Origin: Ruegeria marisrubri
GTDB lineage: Bacteria > Pseudomonadota > Alphaproteobacteria > Rhodobacterales > Rhodobacteraceae
Assembly: GCF_001507595.1 (NCBI RefSeq)
Contig: NZ_LQBQ01000035.1
Location: forward strand, 186,001 to 250,000
DNA: 64,000 nt
Direction: 5' to 3'
Shown: one piece after another, positions 30,084 to 38,750 of the stretch
Layout of the letters: every line of letters starts with the position of its first letter
Numbering within the stretch: position 1 is the first letter of the stretch
Made by a program: the position numbers and the translations under genes
The notes under the pieces: model-generated
The model's database searches: none
The model's input: only the letters and a program-made list of their open reading frames with translations
Told to the model about the DNA's origin: nothing

Positions 30084-30962
30084 TCACGTTTGCCTCTTGC
30101 CGTAATACAGCCCCACCACATGCTCGGCCTGGGCAAAGAACAGCCAGCGCGACGCGGCCACGCCCGCCACATGCGACAAAGCTGCCAGCAGCGCGAAGAC
30201 ATGGTTGAAGGGCAGCAACAGCAGCGCGATCGGCAGGACGAAGGCCAGCAAAAACGCGATCACCCGCAGTTTCCGGGCGTGTTTGCGCCCCACCACATGC
30301 ACGAATTCGCGCAGCAGGTAGTTGGTGCCGGTATGCGGGGGCTCGAACGCCCGGACCTTGCCGCGCGGGCCGAGGCCGGTGGCGGTGCCGAGATCGGTGC
30401 CCGAGGCAGCCAGCGCCCGGTCCCCCTGATGCCAATAGGCCAGCTGCACCAACGCCGCGATCAGAAGAAGAACCAGCGCCGCCCTGACCTGACCGCACAT
30501 CAACGCGCCTCCGGCCAGGCTGATGGATAGGAACATCGGCGGGGTCAGCGCCGTGTTCCAGCGCGGAATGGATTTCAGCTGTGTGTAGATCATCGAGGTT
30601 GTGAAGACGGTTCCAATCGAAAACACCGCGCCGATCAGCCCCAGCGCCTGCCAGCGTTGATCCAGAAAGATCATGCCGATGGCATATAGCCCCATGACCA
30701 CAAGTGCTGCGACCGCGCACCAGCCTTCACGCGACAGCCAGCTTGATCGCCACTGGGTAAAGGCCTTCCATGCGCGTTCCGGGTGGCCCAGGTGGAAGGT
30801 CGAGGCCACGAGACCAGCAACCGACAGGCCGAAGGCGATGGCAAACAGCGCGAAAGCGGTCATGCCCGACACGGCGGGATAGCCGAGGCCCAGGAAGAAC
30901 AGCATGCCAAAGCCCAGGCCGGACAGGGTGGTGAAGATGATGACGGATGGTGCGGGATGCAT
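30084..30962 (-). CDS. soeC: Sulfite dehydrogenase membrane anchor subunit SoeC (DmsC/NrfD-like)
   Basis: The 292-residue protein has about eight hydrophobic segments in the pattern of DmsC-type quinone-reactive anchors, starting MHPAPSVIIFTTLSGLGFGM. It would hold the SoeAB pair on the cytoplasmic side of the inner membrane and pass electrons from sulfite oxidation to the quinone pool. It overlaps soeB by 1 base. The name rests on order with soeA and soeB and on the link to xsc; by sequence alone DmsC is equally possible. Confidence 0.8.
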   Translation of the reverse strand: MHPAPSVIIFTTLSGLGFGMLFFLGLGYPAVSGMTAFALFAIAFGLSVAGLVASTFHLGHPERAWKAFTQWRSSWLSREGWCAVAALVVMGLYAIGMIFLDQRWQALGLIGAVFSIGTVFTTSMIYTQLKSIPRWNTALTPPMFLSISLAGGALMCGQVRAALVLLLIAALVQLAYWHQGDRALAASGTDLGTATGLGPRGKVRAFEPPHTGTNYLLREFVHVVGRKHARKLRVIAFLLAFVLPIALLLLPFNHVFALLAALSHVAGVAASRWLFFAQAEHVVGLYYGKRQT

Positions 30963-31726
30963 CAGGCACGCCCTCCGGGCAGTTTGTCGAGCGCCTTGTC
31001 GAGCCAGCCCAGGAAGCCCTGGGGCTCTTCGGCCACCGGGGCCAGAAGCGGCGCCAGCACGTCGACCTGGTCTTCGATCCGGTCCTTGGGTCGGGGCGGC
31101 AGGTATTTGTTGACCGGCTTGGTGCCCATCTCGGGCATCAGGTCCATGCCTCCGCGTTCCGCCACCAGCTTGCTGACATCGCTTTCAGGGTCGGCCAGAT
31201 CGCCGAAATGGCGGGCCCCGGCGGGGCAGGTGCGCACGCAGGAGGGGATACGGTCAATCTCGGGCAGGTTCTCGTTGTAGATGCGGTCGATGCAGAGGGT
31301 GCATTTCTTCATCACGCCCTCGGCCATGTCCATCTCGCGCGCGCCGTAGGGGCAGGACCAGGCGCAGAGGCCGCAGCCGATACAGTCGCTTTCATTGACC
31401 AGCACGATGCCGTCCTCGGCCCGTTTGTAGCTGGCGCCGGTGGGGCAGACGGTGACGCAGGGCGCGTCCTCGCAATGCAGGCAGGATTTCGGGAAGTGGA
31501 CAAGTTGCGCCGCGCCCTGTTCCGGTTGCACCTCGTAGGAATGCACGCGGTTGAGGAAGGTTCCCGAGGGGTCGGCGCCATAGGCATCCTGATCGGAGAG
31601 CGGCGCGCCGTAGTTCTCGGTGTTCCAGCCTTTGCAGGAGATCACGCAGGCATGACAGCCCACGCAGGTGTCCAGATCGATGACAAGACCAAGTTTGCGC
31701 TGTGTGGATTGGGGGAGCTGGGTCAT
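30962..31726 (-). CDS. soeB: Sulfite dehydrogenase iron-sulfur subunit SoeB (DmsB-like)
   Basis: The 254-residue protein carries four Cys clusters typical of DmsB-like ferredoxins: CVGCHACVISCKGW, CLHCEDAPCVTVCPTGA, CIGCGLCAWSCPYGA and CTLCIDRIYNENLP with a later CVRTCPAGA. It should hold four 4Fe-4S centres and carry electrons from SoeA to SoeC. There is no Tat signal, in line with a cytoplasmic complex. GGAGG lies 9 bases before the ATG. The 112-base gap to soeA contains hairpins. Confidence 0.85.
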   Translation of the reverse strand: MTQLPQSTQRKLGLVIDLDTCVGCHACVISCKGWNTENYGAPLSDQDAYGADPSGTFLNRVHSYEVQPEQGAAQLVHFPKSCLHCEDAPCVTVCPTGASYKRAEDGIVLVNESDCIGCGLCAWSCPYGAREMDMAEGVMKKCTLCIDRIYNENLPEIDRIPSCVRTCPAGARHFGDLADPESDVSKLVAERGGMDLMPEMGTKPVNKYLPPRPKDRIEDQVDVLAPLLAPVAEEPQGFLGWLDKALDKLPGGRA

Positions 31727-31776
31727 GAGGCCCGACCTCCGCGCCGGGTGGGGGCGGGCAGGGGGCCAGCCCCCTC

Positions 31777-31831
31777 TTGAGCCTGACGGCTCAATTCACC
31801 CCCGGGATATTTCGGGCCAGATGAAGAATGG
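31777..31831 (+). repeat. Intercistronic hairpins and dispersed repeat, copy B
   Basis: Between soeA and soeB there is a perfect TTGAGCC/GGCTCAA hairpin (31777-31794), preceded by GGGGGCCAGCCCCC. After it comes CCCCCGGGATATTT and AGATGAAGAATGG, a looser match to the repeat at 45046-45088. It may stabilise or process the soeA message. Confidence 0.45.
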
Positions 31832-31838
31832 ATCAGGG

Positions 31839-34658
31839 TCATTTTCCAACCTTCCACGCAAGGTCTTTCGGGCCGGTGCCGACCGGGGATTTGATCGGGT
31901 CGAAAACGGGTTCGCATTCCGCCCTGTCATCGGGGTTGGCGGCCTTTTCGATTTTCACCTTCAGGTCGAACCACGCCGCCTGACCGGTGATCGGATCGGA
32001 GTTTGCCCAGCGCAGCCCGTCGCCTTTGGGCGGCAGCAATTCGTGGATCAGGTGGTTGAGCAGGAAGCCCTTGGTCGCCTCGGGGGCATCGGGTTGCAGC
32101 GCCCAGGCGCCCTTGCGCTTGCCGATGGCGTTCCAGGTCCAGACGGTGTTTTCGTTGAGCGCGGCCATCTCCATCACCGGGACCACGATCTCGCCGTGCG
32201 GGGAGGTGACGCGGGCCCAGTCGCCGTCCTTGAGCCCGTGTTCCCGCATCAGCTTGGTGGGGACATAGAGCGGGTTGCGCCCGTGCAATTGCCGCAGCCA
32301 GGCGTTCTGGCTGCCCCAGCTGTGATACATCGCCATCGGGCGTTGGGTCAGGGCGTTGACGGTGAAGCCGTCGTTGCCGGTCTGGTCGGTCTCGTACCAG
32401 ATCGGCAGCGGGTCGAGTTTTTCACGGATCCGGTCGCGCAGGTTGTCGGGGGGCTGTCGCTCTCCGTGGCCTTCGGCGGCCAGCTGGAAGCGGCGCATCG
32501 GCTCGACATAGAGCTGGAACAGGTAGGGTTGCGGGCTGTCATAGAGGCCGAGGTCCACCGCCCAGTCCTGGTAGGCCTTGTTCCACGGTTTGTAGTAATC
32601 GGCGCCCTCGGGGATATGCGAGATGTAGAAGCCGCCATTCTCGATATAGCGGTCCAACTGGTCGGGGTTGGGCGCGCCGCGCCCCTGCTGATCGCCGTTC
32701 TCGCCGCGGAAACCTGCCAGCGGGCCGATGCCCGGCTTGCGCTCGTGGTTGACGATGTAGTCGGCGTAGTCCTTCCATTTCGGCGTGCCGTCCTCGTTGG
32801 TGAAGCCGGGCAGCTGCATCCGGTTGGCCAGTTCGATCAGCACCGACTGGAAGCCGCGCACGTCGCGGTCGGGCTCGACCACGGGCCAGCGGATCGCATC
32901 CGCCGCCGCGTCGGCCTCGCAGATCGGGCGGTCGAGCAGCGAGATGCAGTCGTGGCGTTCCAGATAGGTGGTGTCTGGCAGGATCAGGTCGGCATAGGCG
33001 ACCATTTCCGAAGAATAGGCGTCGGAATAGATGATGCGGGGGATGACATAGCCGCCATCGTCGTTGCGGGCCGTCAGCATCTCGATCACGCCCTTGGTGT
33101 TCATGGTGGAGTTCCACGACATGTTGGCCATGTACATGAACAGCGTGTCGATCTTGTAGGGGGTGCCCGCATAGGCGTTGGAGATCACCATGTGCATCAG
33201 CCCGTGGACCGACATCGGGTTTTCCCAGGTGAAGGCCTTGTCGATGCGCAGCGCGTTCCCCTTGTCATCGATCTGCAGATCCTGCGGCCCGCGCGGAAAG
33301 CCCAGGTGCGGCCCGTCCAGCGGGCGGCCCGGGCGGCCCTGGCCATGCGGGGTGGGGTGGGCGGCGACCGGCTTGGGGTAGGGCGGTTTGAAACGGAACC
33401 CGCCCGGCACCTCGACCGTGCCGAGCAGGATCTGCAGCACATGGATGGCGCGGCAGGTCTGGAAGCCGTTGGCATGGGCCGAAATCCCGCGCATGGCGTG
33501 GAAGCTGACCGGGCGGCCCGTCATCGTCTTGTGGGTCTCGCCGCGGAAATCGGTCCATTCCCGTTCGATGGTGAAGGCCTCGTCAAAGGCCACGCGCGCC
33601 AGTTCGGCGGCGATCGCCCGGATGCGCGATGCCGGAATGCCGCAGCGGTCGGCCACCGCCTCGGGCGTGTATTCCTCGGACAGATAGCGCTCGGCCATGT
33701 GGTGAAAGACCGGGCGGTGGGTGACGCCGTCCTTTTCGTAGGTGGCCGAGAGGTCAGGCCGCACGCCGGGCTGGTCGAAGGGGGTGAGCTTGCCCGTCAC
33801 GCGGTCGATCACCAGTTCCTTGCCGTTCTCGTCGCGCAGCAGCAGGCCCTTATCCGGGCCATCGGCGGCATTCACCAGAACCGGCGCGTTGGTGTAGCGG
33901 CTGAGATAGTCGAGGTCGATCTTGCCCGCCTTCATCAGCACATGGATCAGCGACAGCACGAACAGCCCGTCGGTGCCCGGAGTGATGCCGACCCAGTCAT
34001 CCGCCACCGCGTTGTAGCCCGAGCGGATCGGGTTCACCCCGATCACCCGCGCGCCGCGCTTCTTGATCTGGCCAATGCCCATCTTGATGGGGTTGGAGTC
34101 GTGATCCTCGGCGACGCCGAACAGCATGAACAGCTTGGTATGTTCCCAGTCGGGCTGGCCGAATTCCCAGAAGGCGCCGCCCATCGTGTAGATGCCGGCC
34201 GCCGCCATGTTGACCGAACAGAAGCCGCCATGCGCGGCGTAATTCGGGGTACCGAAATTCTGCGCCCAGAAGCTGGTGAAGCTCTGGCTCTGGTCGCGGC
34301 CGGTGAAAAAGGCAAGCTTGTGCGGCGCGGTCTCGTGCAGTTCGTTGAGCCAGCCGACGGCAGTGCTGATCGCCTCGTCCCAGCTGATCTCGCGGAACTC
34401 GCCCGAGCCGCGCGGCCCGACGCGCCGCAGGGGCTTGCGCAGCCGCGAGGGCGCGTTGACCTGCATGATGCCCGCCGAGCCCTTGGCGCAGAGCACACCC
34501 CGGTTCACGGGGTGGTCGCGGTTGCCCTCGATATAGGCGACCTTGCCGTCCTTCATGTGCACGTTGATGCCGCAGCGACAGGCGCACATGTAGCAGGTGG
34601 TGCGCCGGATCTCGTCCGAGACCTTGGGCGACAGCTCTATCCTTGGCTGCTGTGTCAC
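31839..34658 (-). CDS. soeA: Sulfite dehydrogenase molybdopterin subunit SoeA (DMSO reductase family)
   Basis: The 939-residue protein has an N-terminal 4Fe-4S motif, CYMCACRC with a fourth Cys in GVLCAKGSAG, followed by the three molybdopterin domains and a C-terminal dinucleotide-binding domain. It has no twin-arginine signal, unlike DmsA, so the enzyme stays in the cytoplasm. Together with soeBC it matches the SoeABC type that oxidises sulfite to sulfate. Its location directly after xsc-pta-ackA fits this, because Xsc releases sulfite. It begins at GTG preceded by GGAGGAGAAA. A 47-base spacer to ackA holds a 12-base palindrome. Confidence 0.85.
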   Translation of the reverse strand: MTQQPRIELSPKVSDEIRRTTCYMCACRCGINVHMKDGKVAYIEGNRDHPVNRGVLCAKGSAGIMQVNAPSRLRKPLRRVGPRGSGEFREISWDEAISTAVGWLNELHETAPHKLAFFTGRDQSQSFTSFWAQNFGTPNYAAHGGFCSVNMAAAGIYTMGGAFWEFGQPDWEHTKLFMLFGVAEDHDSNPIKMGIGQIKKRGARVIGVNPIRSGYNAVADDWVGITPGTDGLFVLSLIHVLMKAGKIDLDYLSRYTNAPVLVNAADGPDKGLLLRDENGKELVIDRVTGKLTPFDQPGVRPDLSATYEKDGVTHRPVFHHMAERYLSEEYTPEAVADRCGIPASRIRAIAAELARVAFDEAFTIEREWTDFRGETHKTMTGRPVSFHAMRGISAHANGFQTCRAIHVLQILLGTVEVPGGFRFKPPYPKPVAAHPTPHGQGRPGRPLDGPHLGFPRGPQDLQIDDKGNALRIDKAFTWENPMSVHGLMHMVISNAYAGTPYKIDTLFMYMANMSWNSTMNTKGVIEMLTARNDDGGYVIPRIIYSDAYSSEMVAYADLILPDTTYLERHDCISLLDRPICEADAAADAIRWPVVEPDRDVRGFQSVLIELANRMQLPGFTNEDGTPKWKDYADYIVNHERKPGIGPLAGFRGENGDQQGRGAPNPDQLDRYIENGGFYISHIPEGADYYKPWNKAYQDWAVDLGLYDSPQPYLFQLYVEPMRRFQLAAEGHGERQPPDNLRDRIREKLDPLPIWYETDQTGNDGFTVNALTQRPMAMYHSWGSQNAWLRQLHGRNPLYVPTKLMREHGLKDGDWARVTSPHGEIVVPVMEMAALNENTVWTWNAIGKRKGAWALQPDAPEATKGFLLNHLIHELLPPKGDGLRWANSDPITGQAAWFDLKVKIEKAANPDDRAECEPVFDPIKSPVGTGPKDLAWKVGK

Positions 34659-34694
34659 TTTCTCCTCCCCCCTCAGGCCCGTTAAAGCATCAAC

Positions 34695-34706
34695 ACATTC
34701 GAATGT
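34695..34706. promoter_or_regulatory. Perfect 12-base palindrome between ackA and soeA
   Basis: ACATTCGAATGT lies between the ackA stop and the soeA start, overlapping the last base of the ackA stop codon. It could be an operator for a promoter serving soeABC separately, but no regulator can be named. Confidence 0.3.
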
Positions 34707-35794
34707 TAATCAAGTGTTTTGCGGCCCGTATCCGTGTCTTGCGCCAGCAGGCGCAGCGTATCGCGCGCGATCTGGCGTTCCTCGTCCGCCGGAACCACAT
34801 GCACCGGAACCTCGCCCAAAAACGCAAGATGCTCCATGATACGGTCGCGAACGGCGGCGGCGTTTTCGCCGATGCCGCCGGTAAAGGCGACGGCGTCGAG
34901 ACCGCCCATCGCCACGATCGCGCTGCCGGCGTGCCGCGCGGCCCAATAGCAGAAATGCTCGACCGCAAAGCGGGCCTCGTCGTCGTCGCGGGCCAGGATC
35001 GCGGCCATGTCGTTGGTGCCGGCGAGCCCTTTCAGCCCGCTCTGCAGGTTGAGCAGGCGGTCGGTCTCGTCAATGCCGCGCTCGCCTGCCAGCCGCAGCA
35101 CCAGCATGCCGTCTATGGACCCGCTGCGGGTGCCCATCGTCAGCCCCTCCAGCGGAGAATATCCCATGCTCGTCGCTACGCTGCGGCCGTCGAGCATGGC
35201 GCACAGGCTGGCCCCGTTGCCCAGATGCAGGCCGAGCAGCCGGCGCGGCAGGGCCTCGCCGAAATGCTCGACCATCGAGGCATAGCTGAGGCCGTGGAAC
35301 CCGTAGCGCCGCAATCCGAGGGCGCGCAGCTCCTTCGGCAGCGCGTATTCCGTCGCGACACGGGGGTTCGACGCGTGGAACGCCGTGTCGAAAGAGCCGA
35401 ACTGGGGCAGGTCGGGCAGGCGGTGCGTCAGGGCATAGATGGCGACCAGGTTGTGCGGGTTGTGCAGCGGCGCCAGTGGCGTGAAGGCTTCGATCCGGCG
35501 CAGCACATCCGAGGTCAGCCGGACCGGTTGGGTCATCTCGGCCCCGCCATGGACGATGCGGTGCCCTGCGGCGGCGAGGTCGGACAGGCGGTATCCCTGT
35601 GCTTCCAGCCCGGCGATAAGCTCATTGATGGCGGCGACGTGATCCGGCGCTTCGACAGGGCGCTTGTCCCCGCCCAGCGTCAACCGGGCATCGCCGCCGA
35701 TTTCGCTGACAGAACCGGACAGCAGCGATGTCAGGTCGGGCTCGAACAGCTCGATCTTGATCGAGGAGGAGCCGGCATTGACCACCAGTATCAT
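34706..35794 (-). CDS. ackA: Acetate kinase
   Basis: The 362-residue protein has MILVVNAGSSSIKIELFEPD, AAGHRIVHGGAEMTQP, YGFHGLSYASM, GTRSGSIDGM and AFTGGIGENAAAVRDRI, in the order of AckA, though it is shorter than the 400-residue E. coli protein. It turns acetyl phosphate plus ADP into acetate and ATP. It overlaps pta by 4 bases (ATGA). In this cluster it handles the acetyl phosphate made by Xsc, giving an ATP-yielding branch or overflow route. Confidence 0.93.
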   Translation of the reverse strand: MILVVNAGSSSIKIELFEPDLTSLLSGSVSEIGGDARLTLGGDKRPVEAPDHVAAINELIAGLEAQGYRLSDLAAAGHRIVHGGAEMTQPVRLTSDVLRRIEAFTPLAPLHNPHNLVAIYALTHRLPDLPQFGSFDTAFHASNPRVATEYALPKELRALGLRRYGFHGLSYASMVEHFGEALPRRLLGLHLGNGASLCAMLDGRSVATSMGYSPLEGLTMGTRSGSIDGMLVLRLAGERGIDETDRLLNLQSGLKGLAGTNDMAAILARDDDEARFAVEHFCYWAARHAGSAIVAMGGLDAVAFTGGIGENAAAVRDRIMEHLAFLGEVPVHVVPADEERQIARDTLRLLAQDTDTGRKTLD

Positions 35795-36735
35795 GCCATG
35801 CCTCCGCTGGCCGCGATGGCTCCGAGTGCGGCCGAGGCCAGCCGAGCGGCCGAGCCCTGCGACCGCGAGGTCAGCAGGATCGGCACCTTGGCGCCCAGAA
35901 CCAGCCCACCGGCGCAGCAGCCCATGCCCAGCACCATCAGTTTCACGATCGCGTTTCCGGTGGTGATGTTGGGGGTCAGGATGATGTCGGCATCCCCGGC
36001 GACAGGGGTGGTGACACCTTTGATCTCTGCGGCCTCGCGCGAAAAGATCAGGTCCAGGGCCAGCGGACCCGCGACCTCGGCATCGGGAAGGCTGGTCTTG
36101 GCCCAGGCCGCGATCTCGGCGGCGTCCATCGTGTTCTGGATCGAGGGCGTCGGGTCTTCGTTGGGCGACAGGATAGCGGCGTTCGGCCGGTCGACGCCCA
36201 GAACCTGCGCCAGCCGGACCGCGTGGACGAGGCAGGCTTTTCTGGTGGCGATGCTCGGGTCGACATTCAACGCGGCATCGGTCACCAGCAGAGCGCGGTC
36301 GGACCCGTTGATCGTGACATGGAAGACATGGCCGCACCGGACACCGGGATCGCGCAGACCCGCCGCCGCCGGCAGCAATCCCTTGAGGAAAGTGGACGAG
36401 TGGATCTGGCCTTTCATGATCGCATCGACCTCGCCGTCACGGGCCAGCCGGGCGGCCTGAGGCGCGGCGGAGGCGTGCGGAGCGTCCACGATCCGGATGC
36501 CGCCGATGTCAAAGCCGATGTGCTCGGCGGTGGTTCGGATCTTGTCCGGGTCGCCGATCAGGACCGGCTCGGCCAGACCGGCCGCAGCGGCTTCCTGGAT
36601 GCCCATGAGTGCCGTGGGTGATCCGGCATTGACCAATGCCACGCGCGGCGTGGGCAGGGCCCGGGCCTGTTGCAACAGGCCTGGGGAAACGCTCGGGGTG
36701 GATGGCGAGAGAAAGGGAAAAGCTGGCCGGGTCAT
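35791..36735 (-). CDS. pta: Phosphate acetyltransferase
   Basis: A 314-residue, PTA/PTB-domain-only protein: PRVALVNAGSPTALMGIQEA near the start, GQIHSSTFLKGLLPA near 120, HVTINGSDRALLVTDAALN and TTGNAIVKLMV later. It lacks the N-terminal regulatory region of the long enzymes. It forms acetyl-CoA from acetyl phosphate and CoA, the usual exit from Xsc. The start is uncertain: ATG at 36735 is used, with in-frame ATGs at 36774 and 36786 and no strong ribosome binding site. It follows xsc after a gap with a hairpin. Confidence 0.88.
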   Translation of the reverse strand: MTRPAFPFLSPSTPSVSPGLLQQARALPTPRVALVNAGSPTALMGIQEAAAAGLAEPVLIGDPDKIRTTAEHIGFDIGGIRIVDAPHASAAPQAARLARDGEVDAIMKGQIHSSTFLKGLLPAAAGLRDPGVRCGHVFHVTINGSDRALLVTDAALNVDPSIATRKACLVHAVRLAQVLGVDRPNAAILSPNEDPTPSIQNTMDAAEIAAWAKTSLPDAEVAGPLALDLIFSREAAEIKGVTTPVAGDADIILTPNITTGNAIVKLMVLGMGCCAGGLVLGAKVPILLTSRSQGSAARLASAALGAIAASGGMA

Positions 36736-36801
36736 GTCACTGTCTGTATCAGAGATTGCTAACGACACAGGCATAGCTTTTTCCATCGGCTCAAGCGACC
36801 A

Positions 36802-36837
36802 GGGCTGGCGCGGCGCAATGACACGCGCGCCAGCCTT
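36802..36837 (-). promoter_or_regulatory. Intercistronic hairpin between xsc and pta
   Basis: GGCTGGCGCG pairs with CGCGCCAGCC across a 13-base loop. No T-run follows in the minus direction, so it is not a standard terminator. In this position it could stabilise the xsc message and lower pta/ackA expression relative to xsc. Confidence 0.4.
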
Positions 36838-36845
36838 CGACCGGG

Positions 36846-38621
36846 TCAGACGGTCTGCGGTTTCATGTCCGCCTTGTCGATGCCGGCGACCTGAACCGGT
36901 TTCTTCATGGCGTCGCGGCGGAACGGCTCGCCCAGTTCCTGGTTGATCATGGCTTCGATCAGGGTGGTGATGCCGTTCTTCTGATCCTCGATTGCCTGCT
37001 TCAGCGCCTCGGTCAGTTCGTCCATGGTGCGGGCGACGACGCCTTTCAATCCGCAGGCCTTTGCGATGCCGGCATAGGATACGTCGGTGTCCAACTCGGT
37101 GCCCACGAAGTTGTCGTCGAACCACAGGGTCGAGTTGCGCTTTTCCGCGCCCCACTGGTAGTTGCGGAACACGATCTGGGTGATGGCGGGCCATTCCTCG
37201 CGGCCGATGGCGGTCAGCTCGTTCACCGCGATGCCGAATGCGCCGTCGCCGGCAAAGCCCACGACCGGCACGTCCGGGCAGCCGATCTTGGCGCCGACGA
37301 TGGCCGGCAGGCCATAGCCGCAGGGGCCGAACAGGCCCGGCGCCAGGTATTTGCGGCCCGCCTCGAAGGACGGGTAGGCGTTGCCGATGGCGCAGTTGTT
37401 GCCGATGTCCGAGCTGATGATCGCCTCTTTCGGCAGCGCGGCCTGAATGGCGCGCCAGGCCATGCGGGGGCTCATCCAGTCGGGCTTGGCGGCACGGGCG
37501 CGCTCGTTCCAGGTGGTGCCCGGGTCGTCGTCCTCGTGGTCCATGCTGCTCAGCTGCTGGGCCCAGCGGGACTTCTTCTCGGAGATCTTTGCCTTGCGTT
37601 CTTCGCGGCCCTCGTCGCCCGCGGTATCGCTCAGCTGGTTCAGGATGCCATTCGCCACCTTGGCGGCATCACCCACGATGCCCACGGTGACCTTCTTGGT
37701 CAGGCCGATCCGGTCGGGGTTGATGTCGACCTGGATGATCTTGGCATCGGCCGGCCAGTATTCCATGCCATAGCCCGGCAGGGTCGAGAACGGGTTCAGG
37801 CGGGTGCCGAGGCACAGCACCATGTCGGCCTCCTTGATCAGCTCCATCGCCGCCTTGGACCCGTTGTAGCCCAGCGGGCCGGCAAACAGAGGGTGGCTGC
37901 CGGGGAAGGCGTCGTTGTGCTGATAGCCCACGCAGACCGGCGCATCCAGACGCTCGGCCAGCGCCTTCGACGCCTCGATCCCGCCCTTGGACAGAACCAC
38001 GCCGGCGCCGTTCAGGATCACCGGGTTCCTGGCGTTCGACAGCAGCTCGGCCGCCTGCGCCACGGCGGTTTCACCGCCCGAGGGGCGCTCGAACTCGACG
38101 ATGGCAGGCAGTTCGATGTCGATCACCTGGGTCCAGAAATCACGCGGGATGTTGATCTGGGCCGGGGCGCTGGCGCGCCTGGCCTTCATGATCACGCGGT
38201 TCAGAACCTCGGCCACGCGCGACGGGTCGCGGACCTCTTCCTGATAGGCGACCATGTCCTCGAACAGCTTCATCTGCTCGACTTCCTGGAAGCCGCCCTG
38301 GCCGATGGTCTTGTTGGCGGCCTGCGGGGTAACCAGCAGCAGCGGCGTGTGGTTCCAGTAGGCGGTTTTGACGGCGGTGACGAAGTTGGTGATGCCGGGG
38401 CCGTTCTGGGCGATCATCATCGACATCTTGCCGGTGGCGCGGGTGTAGCCGTCGGCCATCATGCCGGCGCTGCCTTCATGGGCGCAGTCCCAGAACATGA
38501 TCCCGGCCTTGGGGAACAGGTCCGAGATCGGCATCATGGCCGAGCCGATGATCCCGAACGCGTGTTCGATGCCATGCATTTGCAGCGTTTTTACAAAGGC
38601 TTCTTCGGTCGTCATCTTCAT
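36846..38621 (-). CDS. xsc: Sulfoacetaldehyde acetyltransferase
   Basis: The 591-residue thiamine diphosphate enzyme begins MKMTTEEAFVKTLQMHGIEH and has GIIGSAMMPISDLFP, the Xsc-type N terminus. The thiamine-diphosphate region is GFAGDGAFGIAVNELTAIGR near residue 460, with RNYQWGAEKRN after it. It converts sulfoacetaldehyde and phosphate to acetyl phosphate and sulfite, the desulfonation step shared by taurine and isethionate breakdown. GGAG lies 9 bases before the ATG. Its neighbours pta, ackA and soeABC use both products, and tauR lies directly upstream. Confidence 0.95.
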   Translation of the reverse strand: MKMTTEEAFVKTLQMHGIEHAFGIIGSAMMPISDLFPKAGIMFWDCAHEGSAGMMADGYTRATGKMSMMIAQNGPGITNFVTAVKTAYWNHTPLLLVTPQAANKTIGQGGFQEVEQMKLFEDMVAYQEEVRDPSRVAEVLNRVIMKARRASAPAQINIPRDFWTQVIDIELPAIVEFERPSGGETAVAQAAELLSNARNPVILNGAGVVLSKGGIEASKALAERLDAPVCVGYQHNDAFPGSHPLFAGPLGYNGSKAAMELIKEADMVLCLGTRLNPFSTLPGYGMEYWPADAKIIQVDINPDRIGLTKKVTVGIVGDAAKVANGILNQLSDTAGDEGREERKAKISEKKSRWAQQLSSMDHEDDDPGTTWNERARAAKPDWMSPRMAWRAIQAALPKEAIISSDIGNNCAIGNAYPSFEAGRKYLAPGLFGPCGYGLPAIVGAKIGCPDVPVVGFAGDGAFGIAVNELTAIGREEWPAITQIVFRNYQWGAEKRNSTLWFDDNFVGTELDTDVSYAGIAKACGLKGVVARTMDELTEALKQAIEDQKNGITTLIEAMINQELGEPFRRDAMKKPVQVAGIDKADMKPQTV

Positions 38622-38709
38622 GAGAAGGCACTCCAGGCAAACAGTGTTGAGCCCGAAACAGGTGTTCGGGATGTTTGAATCCGGTTTAGGCGGAAGGGCG
38701 GGGGCGGCG

Positions 38710-38742
38710 TTAGGGCCAGACCTGCCAGCCGGGTAGGTCCAG
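38710..38742 (-). promoter_or_regulatory. Probable TauR-box pair upstream of xsc
   Basis: On the minus strand CTGGACCTAC (38733-38742) is followed after 13 bases by CTGGCCCTAA (38710-38719). The unit resembles the CTGGAC-YTAA direct repeats bound by TauR in Rhodobacter. The proximal box ends 88 bases before the xsc ATG, a fitting place for an activator. The assignment is by pattern, not by test. Confidence 0.6.
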
Positions 38743-38750
38743 ATTTCGGG

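Noticed and set aside
30084..34658. DmsABC (DMSO reductase) reading of the soeABC genes
   Set aside because: The catalytic subunit has no twin-arginine signal and the genes directly follow xsc-pta-ackA, where sulfite is produced; SoeABC fits better, though sequence alone does not exclude it.
31668..34685. A 1005-codon open frame on the plus strand opposite soeA
   Set aside because: It mirrors a well-supported molybdoenzyme gene. Its product is a repetitive Gly/His/Arg/Val/Asp-rich string typical of the antisense frame of high-GC genes.
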